Below are positions 23,436 through 35,094 of a stretch of 64,000 nt of DNA, piece by piece. The DNA is from Turnera subulata (taxonomy: Eukaryota > Streptophyta > Magnoliopsida > Malpighiales > Passifloraceae): assembly GCA_028386065.3 (NCBI GenBank), contig JAKUCV010007337.1, positions 29,376 to 93,375 on the forward strand, written 5' to 3'. A model generated the notes under the pieces. It was not told the DNA's origin, ran no database searches, and saw only the letters and a list, made by a program, of their open reading frames with translations. How positions within the stretch are numbered: the first letter of the stretch is position 1; each line of letters starts with the position of its first letter. A program made the position numbers and the translations under genes.

Positions 23436-23813
23436 CTATGGAGCTACTTGCTTCTCTAGATCTTTTACAAGCTTTTCAACGTTTTTCATGTGAGGGAAGA
23501 GCTCCGCGCACGCCAGTTCTATCTGCATCACCGTCGAGCTGATCTTCTTCAGTGAGACGTTCAGCTACGTCAGTGTCTGCTGCAGAGTGCTGCTTTCAGC
23601 CGTCGCCTTGCCCTTTCGATCTTCAGCCTTCTTGTTGGCACGCTTCTTTTGCCGTTTTAGGGAGACGACCATGTGTTCCTTCAGGCCGATGATGTTTGTC
23701 TTGAGCCGTTTCTTCGGAGGTTCTTCATCGGAGCTTGTCGGGAAGGCAGTGCCACCGATGTAGCTGTTGTTCTCGGAGTCAAAGGTAGTTCTTGATCTCA
23801 GTGGAGAGTCCAT
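23436..23813 (-). pseudogene. Antisense small basic/coiled-coil ORF in element T3
   Basis: From the ATG at 23811-23813 the antisense frame encodes about 125 codons with one in-frame TAG near 23565. A Ser/Glu-rich start is followed by a basic cluster resembling a nuclear localisation signal (PPKKRLK). A charged helical stretch follows (LKRQKKRANKKAEDRKGKA), and after the stop there is a heptad-like segment (MKNVEKLVKDLEKQVAP). A TATA-like CTATAAGAA lies ~40 bp upstream on the same strand (23848-23856), preceded by a 9-bp inverted repeat (ATGTCGCTT/AAGCGACAT, 23865-23890). The arrangement suggests its own promoter. I recognise no family. Confidence 0.45.
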
Positions 23814-23998
23814 GACTGTGTGTGAGTATGTCAGTCATGAGGTTTGGTTCTTATAGAGGATGAGATGTCGCTTAAGGGTAAAAGCGACATATCGTGTTGA
23901 GTTTGGACACCTGGCAGAGTGTGCCAGAAGCTTATCGTGGTAGGACCCACGGATAAGACGGAATTTCGGGGACGAAATTCTTTTTAAGGTGGGTAGAC

Positions 23999-25225
23999 TG
24001 TAACAGCCCGGGTAAAAATTTTAGATTTTTACCGGTACTATAAAAGTCTTTTTACCGTGATTTACTGTTGAATTAATCTTGGGTTATTAATTCAAGGTAA
24101 ATCGGGAGTTTTTTTTCGAAACCGAGAGTTTTCCCGCGCTCGTGATTTTTTCCGTGGATTTTTGGGGCCTAAGTTGGTATGTTTCGGGTCCCGGAATTTT
24201 CGGAAAAAATCACACCGGAAGGTAACTTAGTGGGTGTATCAGTTATTTTCTGGTCCGTTTTGGACACGGCCCTGCAAGTGGAGCCGCCACTTACCTGTGC
24301 TGCTTGTGATGGCTCCCTCCTGTTAAGCCTGTGAGTGGCTTGTGATGCCCGTGTACCTCGTCCTTTTCCTGCTTGATGAAGCCTTTCCCCTGCACCACCA
24401 TTATTTCTTCTTCCTGCCAATTCTTCGTCTGCATGAAACCAAATCTATATAAAAAAAGAGAGAAACGAAAAAGGAGTGAAACCAGAAAAAAGAGAGAAAA
24501 GAGTGAAAGAAAAAAAAGAGATGAAAAAAAAATAAACACACAACAACACCAACCCGTGACCACCACCGCAGCACCTCCACCAACCGCCACCCGCCCGTGC
24601 CTTCCTCTCTTCCTTCTTCTTCTCCTCGCGCCGCCGGTGCCGACCTCTCCCCGCTGCAGCCCACGACCCAAGTCGCAGCGGAGCCGTCCTCCTGTGTCGC
24701 CTTCCTCGCCGTTCGCTGCAGCTAGCAACGCCGTCGCCGTCATGCCCCACCCCACACGAAGCAGCTGCAGATCCACCACTCGACGCGCCGTTGCCCTTCG
24801 TCGCTGCCTGTGCTTCCATACGCCTTCCCCGCCGCGTCGCACCACCGTTCGCGTCCAACTGCCAGCAGCCGTCCTCGCCTCGCAGCTGCTGCGCCCGAGC
24901 CCAGCACCGTCGAGTCTTGTGAGGAGCGGGTTGGACGACCCGGGTAGCTACCCGGATTCGCGTGGCGCTGACCCGATCAAGTTTGGGTATGGGCTGGTGG
25001 GCTGTGGTCTGATGGGTAGTGGGCTTGGAATAGGACTTTGTGGGTTGGTTGTTTGGGTTGGACTTGGACTGGGCATGGACTCACTGTTCATGGCCCAGTC
25101 CAGTAAAAAAAATAAGAATAATATATATATTTATTTATTTTCTGGAATAAAATTAGTTTTGGAAAAAAAGATATATATTATTTTGAGGAAAATAAAAAAA
25201 GGGTTTTAATTATAGTGTTTTGGAG

Positions 25226-25271
<46 letters not shown>

Positions 25272-26800
25272 TATTCCTTGGTTCTTTGAAAAATTAAAAT
25301 ACCTATGTTTTGTTTGAAAAATTAATATTATGTTTATTTGGGAAAGATATACGTTATGAAAATATTTTCTGAAATATTATATAAATATATTATTTATTTT
25401 CCTTTAGAAAATTGTGTTATGGTAAATAATTTTTATGAAATGTTTTGTAAAATACATATATATGATATAATTTTTAGGAAAATTATATTGTTATCATTTT
25501 GGGAAACGAAGTATAATTACTCTAAAAAAATATATATTTAAAGGAGAGTTTTAATTAAAGTTTGGTACCGAAATTATATTCGGATATACGTACGGTATAA
25601 TATTTTCGGTAAATAGAAATAATAAAAGATTTGTAATCGGGATGGGCATATTTTGTAGTTTGGGCATCATAGTATACCGATTATGTGCATTTATGTGTAT
25701 ATGTTGTTTTATTGGATAGGTTTGGATATCAGGCAGTTTCCCGAGGAGCGGGCGTCGGACCGGTCATTGTCTCCGGAGTTGAGTAATCGGCCAAGGTGAG
25801 GATGTATTTGCTTCAATATGTGCCTGTATTACTCGGTATATTGTGTTTGATGATTATTGCATTGTTGAGTATTGTGTTTGCCTTGATTATTGTCGGGATG
25901 TTTATCCCAGTATTCAATTGGTTTTTGGATGTTTTTCTTGAGTTATTTTGGTACAACGGATAACGGAATAAATAATAAATTGTGATAAGGATGTCGATCC
26001 TTGATTTTGGATAGGGATGTCTATCCCGGTATTTTGGTTAGGGATGTTGATCACTGAGTTTGGTTTTTTATGACGATAATATAATTGTCACGTGGTAAGT
26101 AGTGGTACGACTCGATGGTTTAAGACTGTTTCGTGGTGGCCTTGACCTGGGTTCTTGTGATAAGCATGTCTATGCTTGGGATGTCTATCCCGTGATTATT
26201 TTTGGGATGTCTATCCCTGGGTTCGTATTTTTGGGATGTCGATCCCTGGGTTCTCTGGATTTGGTCTGGCACCCGGAATATGTTGATAACCAGGTCTGAC
26301 CCCTAGCTTATCCGCGACGGGGCCCGGAAAGATAAAATTGAAAAATTTAATTTTGTTTGAGTTTTTTTGGTCTTGGCGGTTTTTGTCTGTTTTTGACATT
26401 GAGTAATTTTAGTGTGCATATTGTTTGTCTTTCCTTCGTCGGTGAGCACTTCGGACTCACCCCTCACCTGCGGGCTTTCATGCCGTAGGATGAGTTATTT
26501 GTGGTACAGGTTTGGTGCATTCCATACAGGCTGCGGCGTTATCCCTTGGACAGGGCTCGGATCCATAGTTTGCATCAGTGTCGCATACAGTGTTTTGTGA
26601 GTTATTAAGTCTTCCGCTGTGCATTTTATTGATATTATTGGGCCATTGGGCCGGTTTTGTTATTTATGATGTCTCCTATTTTGGGCTGTTGGGCCCGAGT
26701 TTCTGTTGTACACACTGTGTGCTGGGCTTGATTTTGGTTGGGTTGTCACAGTTTCGACACGTGTTTACTGTGTACGGTAAATACAGGTCGGGGCGTTTCA
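23999..26800 (+). mobile_element. 3' LTR of chromovirus-like element T3
   Basis: Near-identical partner of 18798-21624. It differs by scattered substitutions, a microsatellite-length change near 25225-25300 and loss of ~37 bp near 26365. The high similarity points to a fairly recent insertion. TSD ATATA follows at 26801-26805. Confidence 0.9.
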
Positions 26801-27008
26801 ATATATTTTTATCTTAAGATTAAATCATCTCATTAATCCTAAGGTTCAAGCACACAAAGGTTCAAATTACAAAAATATGTAAATTCTACTAAAATAAATT
26901 CCAAATATACTTTAACCAAAGGCCAAACCATCTCATCAATCTCATGGTTCAAGCATATTTAAAATCCAATTTAGAAGATTATCTGTGGATCAAATTTGGG
27001 TGTTCAAA
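26801..27008 (-). mobile_element. Start of Tat/Ogre-like LTR copy 2 (separated by the T3 insertion)
   Basis: The minus strand reads TTTGAACACCCAAATTTGATCC from 27008, matching the TGTGAACACCC start of the LTR at 28228. The sequence rejoins the part at 17432-18797 once the T3 insertion and one TSD copy are removed. Total LTR length is then about 1.57 kb, like copy 3 (1.59 kb). Confidence 0.8.
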
Positions 27009-28227
27009 GATGCCTCTCGTTGATGAGTCCTTAGAAACTAAGGACGAAACAACTCAAGAAAGGAACAACCAAATTTGAATGATTAATGTAGGTGGGCCGT
27101 GCCAAAGGTCGGAGCATCTCACACTCCACTTCGGGAATCTTCTCATCCCGAAGGTTTGTGATGGACTGGCCCTCAGTGCCTGGAATCATCTCATCACGGA
27201 ATCTGGCTTTTGGGAATCATCTCATCCCAGGGTTTGCGAGGACTTGGTCCTCGGCTTTTTTTGGTTTGCGAGGATCGGATTCTCAGCTTGCGGGAATCAT
27301 CTCTTCCCAGGTTTTGATTTTCGGGAATCATATCATCCCGAGGTTTGCGAGAACAAGGTCCTCGGCTTTTGGCTTACAAGGACCGGGTCCTCGGCTTGTG
27401 GTTTGCGAGGGCTGGGTCCTCGACTTGTGGGAATCATCTCATTCCAGGTTTTGATTTTCAGGAATCATATCATCCCGAGCTTTGTGAGGACTGGGTCCTC
27501 GACTTTGGGATTGCGAAGACTGGGTCCTTGGCTTATGGGAATCATCTCATTCCAGGTCTTGACTTTCGGGAATCATCTCATCCCGAGGTTTGCGAGAATT
27601 GGGTCCTTAACTTTTGGTTCGCGAGGACCGGGTCCTCGGTTTTGGGTTTGCTCATCTCAAGATTTGCCAGAACTGGGTCCTCGGCTTTGGGTTTTCTCTT
27701 CTCAAGGTTTGCGAGAGCTGGGTCCTCGGCTTTTTATGGCCTTGCTATCAACATCTATCAGGGAAGGTAGTGAATGCTGTTTCACAGCCTAATTGTCTAA
27801 TCTCTAGGCATCTCATGCTCCTATCATCATCTAACAGGTTTTGGAAAGAATGCCGCTTCACGGCTGGGTTGTTATGTCTCATGTATCTGATATTTCTATG
27901 ATTCCTAGCAGGTTTCAAAGAAATGGGGCGCGCCATGCCCTTTGCCTAAATACGGGCGCATCATGCCCCTGGTTCGATTTCCTCAAGGTGGGGCATCATG
28001 CCTCCAGTATCATCTAATCGCGGTTTCAAAAGGTGGGGACTAGCATGCCCTTAGTTTAGGATCATCTCTGGGTCCCAGCCTATAGTCAAACAGGTGATCT
28101 ATCTAGTTCGAATCAAATAAATGGGCCTGCCAAGCCCATGGGGAATCACCCAATCAAAGTGGGGTAGCGTGCCCCTTGTATGCTTTCATAAAAAGCATTG
28201 GGGGCACGCCGTGCCCTTAGGAATATC
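27009..28227. repeat. Minisatellite-like tandem repeats between two divergent Tat-like LTRs
   Basis: About ten diverged copies of a unit containing GTTTGCGAGGACTGGGTCCTCGG, often with GGGAATCATCTCATCCC, occupy 27110-27740. 27740-28227 continues with GGGGCATCATGCC-type motifs. The repeats give several long open frames on the plus strand that are artefacts of the repeat. Tandem repeats upstream of the LTR are a known feature of the 3' untranslated region of Tat/Ogre elements. Confidence 0.7.
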
Positions 28228-29821
28228 TGTGAACACCCAAATTTGATCCATGAATATTCCTCTAATTTAGATTTTAGGTAGGCTGGAACTATAAGAATAA
28301 TGAGATGATTTAGTCTTTGGCTAAGGCACATTTAGAATTTATTTTAGAGGAATGCAAATTTTATGAATTGGGATTTATATGTTTGAATCTTAGGATTAAT
28401 GAGATGATTTAATCTTATGATAAAAATATACTAAAGTCCAGTTCATTAAAATACTATCCCATTTTATTTATTTGGGCTTCCTTGTTTATTCTAACCCAAT
28501 CATAATGAGATGATTTACTTTTGGGTTAAGTATGAATTTGAGGGCCTAAGTTAATGAAGGACCTTCCAGAGTTGAGTAGCCCATAAACACATTACTTGCA
28601 GACTAATTTTAGCTCAGATTTTTGTGGAAAATCAGAGTTAAATCATCCCTTGATAGTAAATGTGTTTTTGGTATGATTTGGGCATGAAATGGGGACTTAA
28701 TGTGTAATGAATCAATTAGAAGATAATTAGGGGAAGTACTAATCAAGAAAACATGTGATTTTGGGTTGATTAGGGGTTAATTACACGGTAGAATCAAATC
28801 CGGGAGGAATTAGAAGGGATCGGGTGAAAAAAAGGAAAGAATGGGGAAACGCGGAGGTGCCGGGCAGCCATGGCAGGATGACCGTCGGCCCTGGCGGTCA
28901 TGGAGCCTATGACCGCCGGCCATGGCGTCCATACACCCCCAGAAATGCAATTCTCCCGCGATTTTCGCCCCTAATTTGATTCTACGCGGTTTTGGTCCAG
29001 ATTTTTGGCTGTAACCTCAGTCATTAAGCTAGTCCACGCCCTCATACACCCCAGAACACTATAAGTAGGACCCCCTACTCACATTTCAAGGGGGAATCAC
29101 TCATTACATACTCACCCCCTATAAGCTTTATTTGCTTAGAGAAACTCAAGCCTAGAAAACCTTGTATAGGCAGAAACTCTGGAGGAATTTCGTGGGTATC
29201 ATCATTAAAGAGGTAGTAAAGTGTAGACCAAGAGGGAATCAAAGATTGAGCTAAGAAACGGGAAGAAAGTGGGTGCACAATTCAACCCAAATCATAGAGC
29301 TAGAGGAGGGCTACAAGAGGTAACACTAAACCCTGTTGTGTTTATTATTTGCTGAGGTTTTGATGATGATATTGATGATGTCAATGCTGTGATGTCATGA
29401 ACAAGAACTATGTGGGCTTCGAACCCGGTCGCCGGGGTACGTAGGTGGTCTCTAGTGGTGGAGATTCAAACCCAATTATTTATTTTTCCCTCTTTGTTTC
29501 AATTTCATTTTTATTATTTTTGTATGATTTGTTTCCACACTGTTCACACACCTGCACAAGGCATACATGTATTCTTCAATTGCACGAAGTTTCGCCCCAA
29601 CACGGACGGGTGCCTAACACCTTCCCATCCATGACGAACCCCCGAATCCCATGTCTTTGGTTCGCTATGATCAATTGCCTAATGGAGTCATTCAAAAGTT
29701 TTTCCCAAATTTTGCCCTTAATAAAATTTGGGTGGCGACTCCATTGACATGGGATTGATTCGAGGAAGAAGGTGAAAAGGAATAGGTGAAGAGGCCCAAG
29801 TGATTTTGTGTCGGGTCTTCA
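28228..29821 (+). mobile_element. 5' LTR of a Tat/Ogre-like gypsy element, copy 3
   Basis: It starts TGTGAACACCC and ends GGTCTTCA, followed by a tRNA-Arg-like PBS. TATA-type CTATAAGTA lies at about 29059-29067. The U5 half contains GGTGCCTAACACCTTCCCATCC and GGGTGGCGACTCC, both familiar from Ogre/Tat LTRs. A block rich in TGACCG/CGGTCA occurs at 28858-28935. Confidence 0.85.
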
Positions 29822-29825
29822 TAGC

Positions 29826-29845
29826 TGGTGACTCCACTGGGGAAG
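29826..29845 (+). other. Primer-binding site of the Tat/Ogre-like element
   Basis: TGGTGACTCCACTGGGGAAG follows the LTR after four bases. It is one substitution from the TGGCGACTCCACTGGGGA PBS typical of Tat/Ogre elements. Confidence 0.8.
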
Positions 29846-30595
29846 TAGTGGGTTCAAGAAACTTTATGCAATCGTCAAATCGTGTATGCCTTTTTATGTG
29901 TCATCATAAGTGCCTTGCATTCATGACGATTGATGTGAAGCCTTTACAGTAAGAGGGCGAGGGAATCCAAATCCACTACATGCTTTCCTTAAGCGATAGT
30001 GGTTTGAGTGAACCCGTCATTCGATACTTAGCAATAATGGGGATTAATGGGCCTTGGACCTCACGTGATATCCATTATCACATGTGAGTAGGTCAACCTA
30101 TTCCTTAGCGGCAATCTTTTGCCCCCAACCAGCTGCATACCTTGAGCATCTCATGCGTGATAATTCAATAAGTGGTGCGTGCTTTTGGGTGAAATATGCC
30201 ATGTCTTGTATGTATGTGTTGTATCTTGTTATTTTTGGGGCTTGAATTTATGCATACATCGGGGATGTGAAAAGAGGAGAAGAGGGGGAGAGCATCCATG
30301 GTCATCAAACAAGAAAAGTGCCCAATCTCCAAAGAGTGGTCAGCCAAGGCTCAGAAGAAGATTCATTTTGTGATAATTTGAGTAAATGTCCAACTGTCCT
30401 AAACATTCGGAGATTAGATTTAAATGACATATGACATTTTGCATGATTCTAAAATAAGTGAGTCATAACCGAGTCGAAAATTAATCCCCACACTATCGTG
30501 TTTACTCAAACCCTTTGTTACCAACCTTTTCTGTCAAACCTACTCAGACAAGATCTTGAATTCCATCTTTCCACCTTTGACAGTGAGAAGGGATC
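29846..30595 (+). mobile_element. Tat/Ogre-like leader, no gene seen
   Basis: About 750 bp between the PBS and the first ORF remnant. No supported ORF or repeat was found. Confidence 0.5.
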
Positions 30596-31174
30596 ATGAG
30601 TAGTGAGCATATTGACCAGCCAAAGAACAAAATGGGCACAAGAGTGAACTCGTGGGATGAGCCGATGGGAGGAGAAGAACCACCAGTATACGAAGACCGG
30701 TGTCTCCAACAAGAAAGGGAAGTTCAAGCCATCTTTAGGGCTCTGATGAGTAAGTTGGAAGAAACGGTGCTTCGGGGAGTCCTACTTGGGCAGCCACTCG
30801 CCCAGGTGGCCATGAGGCAGTTCTGAGATGCTATGGGACAATATACTCTGGTCGAAGATGTAATAAGGGGTATTCAGCTCCAAAATGCCGCGCTCACCCA
30901 AGAAAGTATGAAGGCCAAGGAGACCCTCTGGGATTGTATTAGGGAAATGAGGGAGAGCAAATGGGACGATTGGAGTGATGCCTCAAGGCCTGATGAACAT
31001 TTGAAGCCTCAAGACAGCATGATGGTGAACGACGAGGAAGATCCAGAAGCTGAAGATGAGGCCATGACGGTTGAAGTCCAACAAGATGATCCTAGTGATA
31101 CCGTTGCTATAGTCCCACGGAGGAAGCTCGTATATCCAGACAAGAAAGAGTGGACAATGGAAAAGGACTTTTAG
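30596..31174 (+). pseudogene. ORF remnant downstream of the Tat-like PBS
   Basis: One frame runs from the ATG at 30596 to 31174 with a single in-frame TGA at 30824-30826. The product would be ~190 residues: a charged N-terminus, a helical middle (LQQEREVQAIFRALMSKLEE) and an acidic stretch (NDEEDPEAEDEAM) near the end. Its position after the PBS suggests an extra ORF1 or the N-terminus of gag in Tat/Ogre elements, but no zinc knuckle or other domain is visible. gag-pol proper is absent between here and 32400, so the element carries a large deletion. Confidence 0.45.
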
Positions 31175-32436
31175 AGTTGTCAGAAGAGGTGGACTGGATT
31201 TCTTCAAATGTCGAGTCTTGTTGTTTGCTTTTTAGAATAAAAAGGGGGATCTTGGTTTGTCATTGATGACTTCACCTGGAGAGTCAAGGTCATCAGTCTT
31301 ATGTCTTGTTATTTAATTTCTATGAAATGAATGAAAGGAAGTTCTTTTGTTTATGAGTATGATGTTTTGAATCTTACTGAAGTTTCATTCATTAGCTTGG
31401 GAACCATAAAATGAACTACGGAGACCTGATCCGGTAACTTAAATTTATCTTAGATTTCAATGTGGTCTAATTGTATCCCAAAGCCCGGCTTGTGAAGTCA
31501 CCCTCCAAAAAGAAAAAAAAGAAAAAGAAAAGAAAAAGGAGAGAAAAAGAAAGAAGAAAAGTAAAGAAAAAAAGAGAAAGAGAAAGAAGAAAAGAAAAGA
31601 AAAAAGAAGAAAAAGGAGGGAAGAAAGGATTTTGCGACTTCACAACTAATGTGCCATTTAAAGTTCCTGGGAAAACACTGCTTAGGATTTTCGACCTTAA
31701 TCTATGGATATTGAATGTCATCTCTATACTAGTACGTAAGCAACTCGAAAATGAGCCCGGTCTAAATAATTTTGGTTCCTAAGCTAAATTGATGAAGGGA
31801 TGTGGTAAGGTTTAAATTCGGGTTGTATTTGTCAAAAAGAGTCCTTGGTCATTTGAAACATTGTCCTCAGAATTATCCAAAGTGTGCCTCCATCGACAAA
31901 TAGGAAAGAAAGGATCAGATTTGTGTCGCCTTTTGAGGATATCACCATGAACGAGAAGCTTTTTCATCATCAGGCTAGATGGTTACATGTCTTCGAGAAA
32001 GTGAAAATGAAAAAAAAAAAAAAGAAAGAAAAGAGAAGGGGAATTAGTCCACTAGGTTGAAAACCCGAAAGGGAGACCTAGGCAAAAATTAGGACATGCC
32101 TGCTAGGTTGAAAACCCGAGAGGGCGACCTAGGCAAAAGTTAAGGCTAACGGTGTTTGGAGCGGTTTGGGTTTATGCTCATCGCCGTTGAGGGAATTGCA
32201 GGGAATAACCTCTCATGATTTATCCAAAGATGGGGAAATTTGAGACCTTATAGAGATCCATCAAACCGACACCTAAGCCAACTTGACTTCACGACATACG
32301 ACTCGGTAATTTTTTAAAATGCATACATGGTTGCACTTTGCACATAGGGGAAATTAAACATGCATATAAAAAGGAAGGGTAAGTCCAACAGAGTCCATAC
32401 ATCTAGAAAATAGGGCATACATGCATCACACACAAA
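31175..32436 (+). mobile_element. Tat/Ogre-like non-coding region with purine tract and duplicated motif
   Basis: 31507-31629 is almost pure A/G (one T at 31562). At 32052-32140 a ~51-bp unit containing CTAGGTTGAAAACCCGA and GACCTAGGCAAAA occurs twice in tandem. GTTGAAAACCCGAAAGGG-type sequences recur near the 3' ends of Ogre/Tat elements. No ORF is supported. Confidence 0.55.
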
Positions 32437-34968
32437 TCAAGTCCTTCTCTTCTTGCCACGAGCCTGGCGAACCGGTCGAGTGTGCTCCTGGATGGTATCC
32501 TCAAAATCACCCGAGGAATGGTTGGCAGGATAAGGAACCGGATGAGGGGCAGCAGAAGGAACAAAGGGCCTAAAAGGACGAGGATCCTGAGGAAGTGGCA
32601 TAGGACGGGAGTAACCACCTCTCCCTAACACAAGTAGTAAACTCCCGTATCTGGATGGCCTGGGCTGTCAAAGTCGCCTTTACCCGCCTAAGCAGTGTCC
32701 AAAGTCGGGAGACCTCAGCAGCTGGAACCTGCCATCAGTGGGAGAAATCAGTCGAGTTATGAGAAGAAGAAGCATTTGGGGAATTGGTCAGAAAATATAT
32801 CGTGGTAATGTTAGCTGGGAAAGAAGGGAAGTCAGGCAGGAGATCCTCGGTGAAAGGCACCTGGCAGCATCTGTAGGCATCATCAAAGGACTCATAGTCA
32901 GCCTCACAAGCTGGAAGAACAGGGCCAGACGTAGAGGATGATGCTCTGGTAGTCTTCTTTTTCCTGGAAGCCGAACTCTGCTGGGAGGGGCCCGCACTGG
33001 TCACCAATCCCCCTGCCTCCGGAGTAGTCAAAGGCGGCATTAGATACGTACTGATAAAGGAGGAGTAGTCACCGAAACTAGTCAGGTCGTCAGCATGCAA
33101 ATCTGAGTAGTCGTCATCAGTAGCCTCACCCCGCTCATTGATATCTCGCATGGAAATGGGCGGATCAGACGGTATCCGGGGCCCTACCATGGTCTGTGCA
33201 CAGACATGGTCTCCAAGGTACCATACCAGCATACCAGAGTACCCAATCAAACGTCGGCTCTGATCCATCAGAAAGACCGTAGCACCATCTCCCATCAATC
33301 TATCATAATAAGCCGCGAAAGGAGTAAACCGGATCTGCCAACAAAATATTCGGTGAGAAGATATTCGAGCGGTTTCAAGAAGTGGAGCAGAGATAATAAA
33401 GGGAAGATACCTCGCCAGATAAGGCAACCCGATCTATGTGATGTCGAGCCCATTCCCGATCGTGAGCATGATGTCGAGTCCCGCGGCTCTGAGAACCCCA
33501 GCAAAGAGAAACAGGCCACACGCCTTCATCAGGCGACAACTCTAGGACAGACAACCCGAGGTACTCCTGACCCCACACTTGTGAGAGTCATCTAGTCAAA
33601 AAGGATAAATGGACAATTGAATGGGATACAGAGGGCGAAGGTAACAAGCATAACTCCCAGATCCAGGCTGAACCATAAAAGTACTTGGCAGTAACCCGAG
33701 AGAAGTTGATCATCTCCCGATAAGCATTCGCAAAGCCCGCCGAAGCCCAGTCAATCCTTGATCCGCTCAAGTCAACAAGTGGCGTCAATAGGTCACATCG
33801 GACCCGATCACTACCCGATACAAAGAGAGTCCTGTTCATGCTCGCTAAGATCAAGCCACGGGCTTGTTGCTCAGGTGTTCCAGGGTACTGACCATCCAAT
33901 AGAGCTTCCTGCAACCACTTAGGTGATTCCTCGGCTATACAAACCCACTGAGGCACAAGGCCCACCAACTCTTGGAACCGTTCAATGCCAAACTGCTGAT
34001 TGAAGACAACCAGGGAATCCCGGAATAGCAATCCAGTGATGTGGGTAAAATCCTAGGGGGTCATCATCATCTCCCCACCAGCCAAGTGGAAAGTGTTGGT
34101 GGTATCCCACCATCTCTCGCCGAGAGCTGACACGGCCTGCAAGTCAACCTTATCTCTACAAAAAGTGCGAAAGAAATCCCACAATCCAACTCTCTTGATA
34201 ATTTCCTAGACGGGTTTGTTCTTTTTCACATGGGTGAGGACCAGATGACGGGTATTGCCCCAGCATGGCTCCGCTGCCGATCCTTAAAATCCTGTGTAGA
34301 TATGCCAGAAAAAGTCAATACTCACGCCAACTCGGGCTCGGCAAAACCAAACCAAACCCACATACATCAAGACATGCATCATGGGGATAGGATTAAACAC
34401 TTGTATCATATTTTCCAACATCAAAACACAGTTGTATTTACGGATCAAAACAAAAGAAATTCATAAAACCCGCCTCGACAAAGTTCAAAATTGACTGAAA
34501 CTGGGACAAGCCATTCATACCCAGTCCCCAACATCATTTATATGCATCCACATTAGCAAAACAATATCTGAATCATCCCGAACCATCAAAATTCGCCAAG
34601 AACCCTAAACCCCCAAATGGGCAAAACTTCAAATTGTGATTTCTTGTGTCCAATCTTTAAAATGAGCATATGGGGAAGCATCATAGCCATCCTAGGAGCA
34701 TTTCTAAACAATCAAACACAACATGCACCACACAAATTCGAATTTGAAGGGCATATGGGCATAAACTCAAATTTCAATTAAAATGGGATTTCAATGAGTT
34801 TTTTTTGTGTGTTGAGATCACTTACTTGAACCTTGGGGAGTTGAGAAGAGAAGTGCCTATCAGGGGATTTCAACAACAAGCTCGTGTTCTCCTCTGGCTT
34901 GGATTTTGGACGATATTTCTTCATGTATTCTCGCGGGATTTTGGGAGATTAGAAGATGATGATGCCAT
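32437..34968 (-). pseudogene. Antisense plant-mobile-domain (PMD)-like pseudogene with intron
   Basis: The minus strand shows a decayed gene in the PMD (aminotransferase-like, PF10536) style. Exon 1 runs from the ATG at 34966-34968 (MASSSSNLPKS) to about 34826, where CAA-GTAAGT is a consensus donor. A matching acceptor CTACACAG ends at 34292. Exon 2 contains the PMD-like core: HVKKNKPV, VGLWDFFRTF, LGERWWDTTNTFHLAGGEM, then WLQEALLDGQ. Stops interrupt it at 34206-34208 and 34053-34055. A later part (33427-32735) carries FAAYYDRLMG, MLVWYLGDHV and a Ser-rich tail. The last segment ends in a basic RQARGKKRRT at 32437. PMD proteins occur both in host genes (MAIN/MAIL family) and as passengers in gypsy and Mutator elements. 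Its place inside a Tat-like element suggests the latter. Confidence 0.65.
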
Positions 34969-35094
34969 GGATGGAGAGTAGGAGAGTTTGGGAAGGGATT
35001 TGGAATCTTTGAAGGGTATTGGGGAGGAGAAATTTGAGAGTTTTTGGTACTTTGGAGGATGTTTGAGTGAAATGAGAAGAAAAAAGAAAGGAAA

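Larger units (their letters stand above)
21625..23998 (+). mobile_element. Internal region of element T3, no gag-pol, antisense ORFs
   Basis: The PBS TGGTAGCGGAGC lies at 21628-21639. A purine-rich tract with GACGAAATTC upstream (about 23970-23997) borders the 3' LTR. The 2.37-kb internal region has no sense gag, RT or integrase. The only coding-like sequences run antisense (described separately at 21896-22574, 22891-23208 and 23436-23813). Extra antisense ORFs are known from some plant gypsy lineages. Here they are all that is left. Confidence 0.8.

Noticed and set aside
23860..23873. 14-bp match ATGAGATGTCGCTT between the T3 antisense promoter and the start of the Copia B LTR (11182-11195)
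   Set aside because: A single 14-mer shared within 64 kb on two strands is within chance expectation when all positions are compared, so I give it no weight without further copies.
27079..27901. Long plus-strand ORFs of 95-237 codons
   Set aside because: They are translations of the tandem repeat. All three frames stay open and the peptides are repetitive (GSS, GNHLIP), with no domain.
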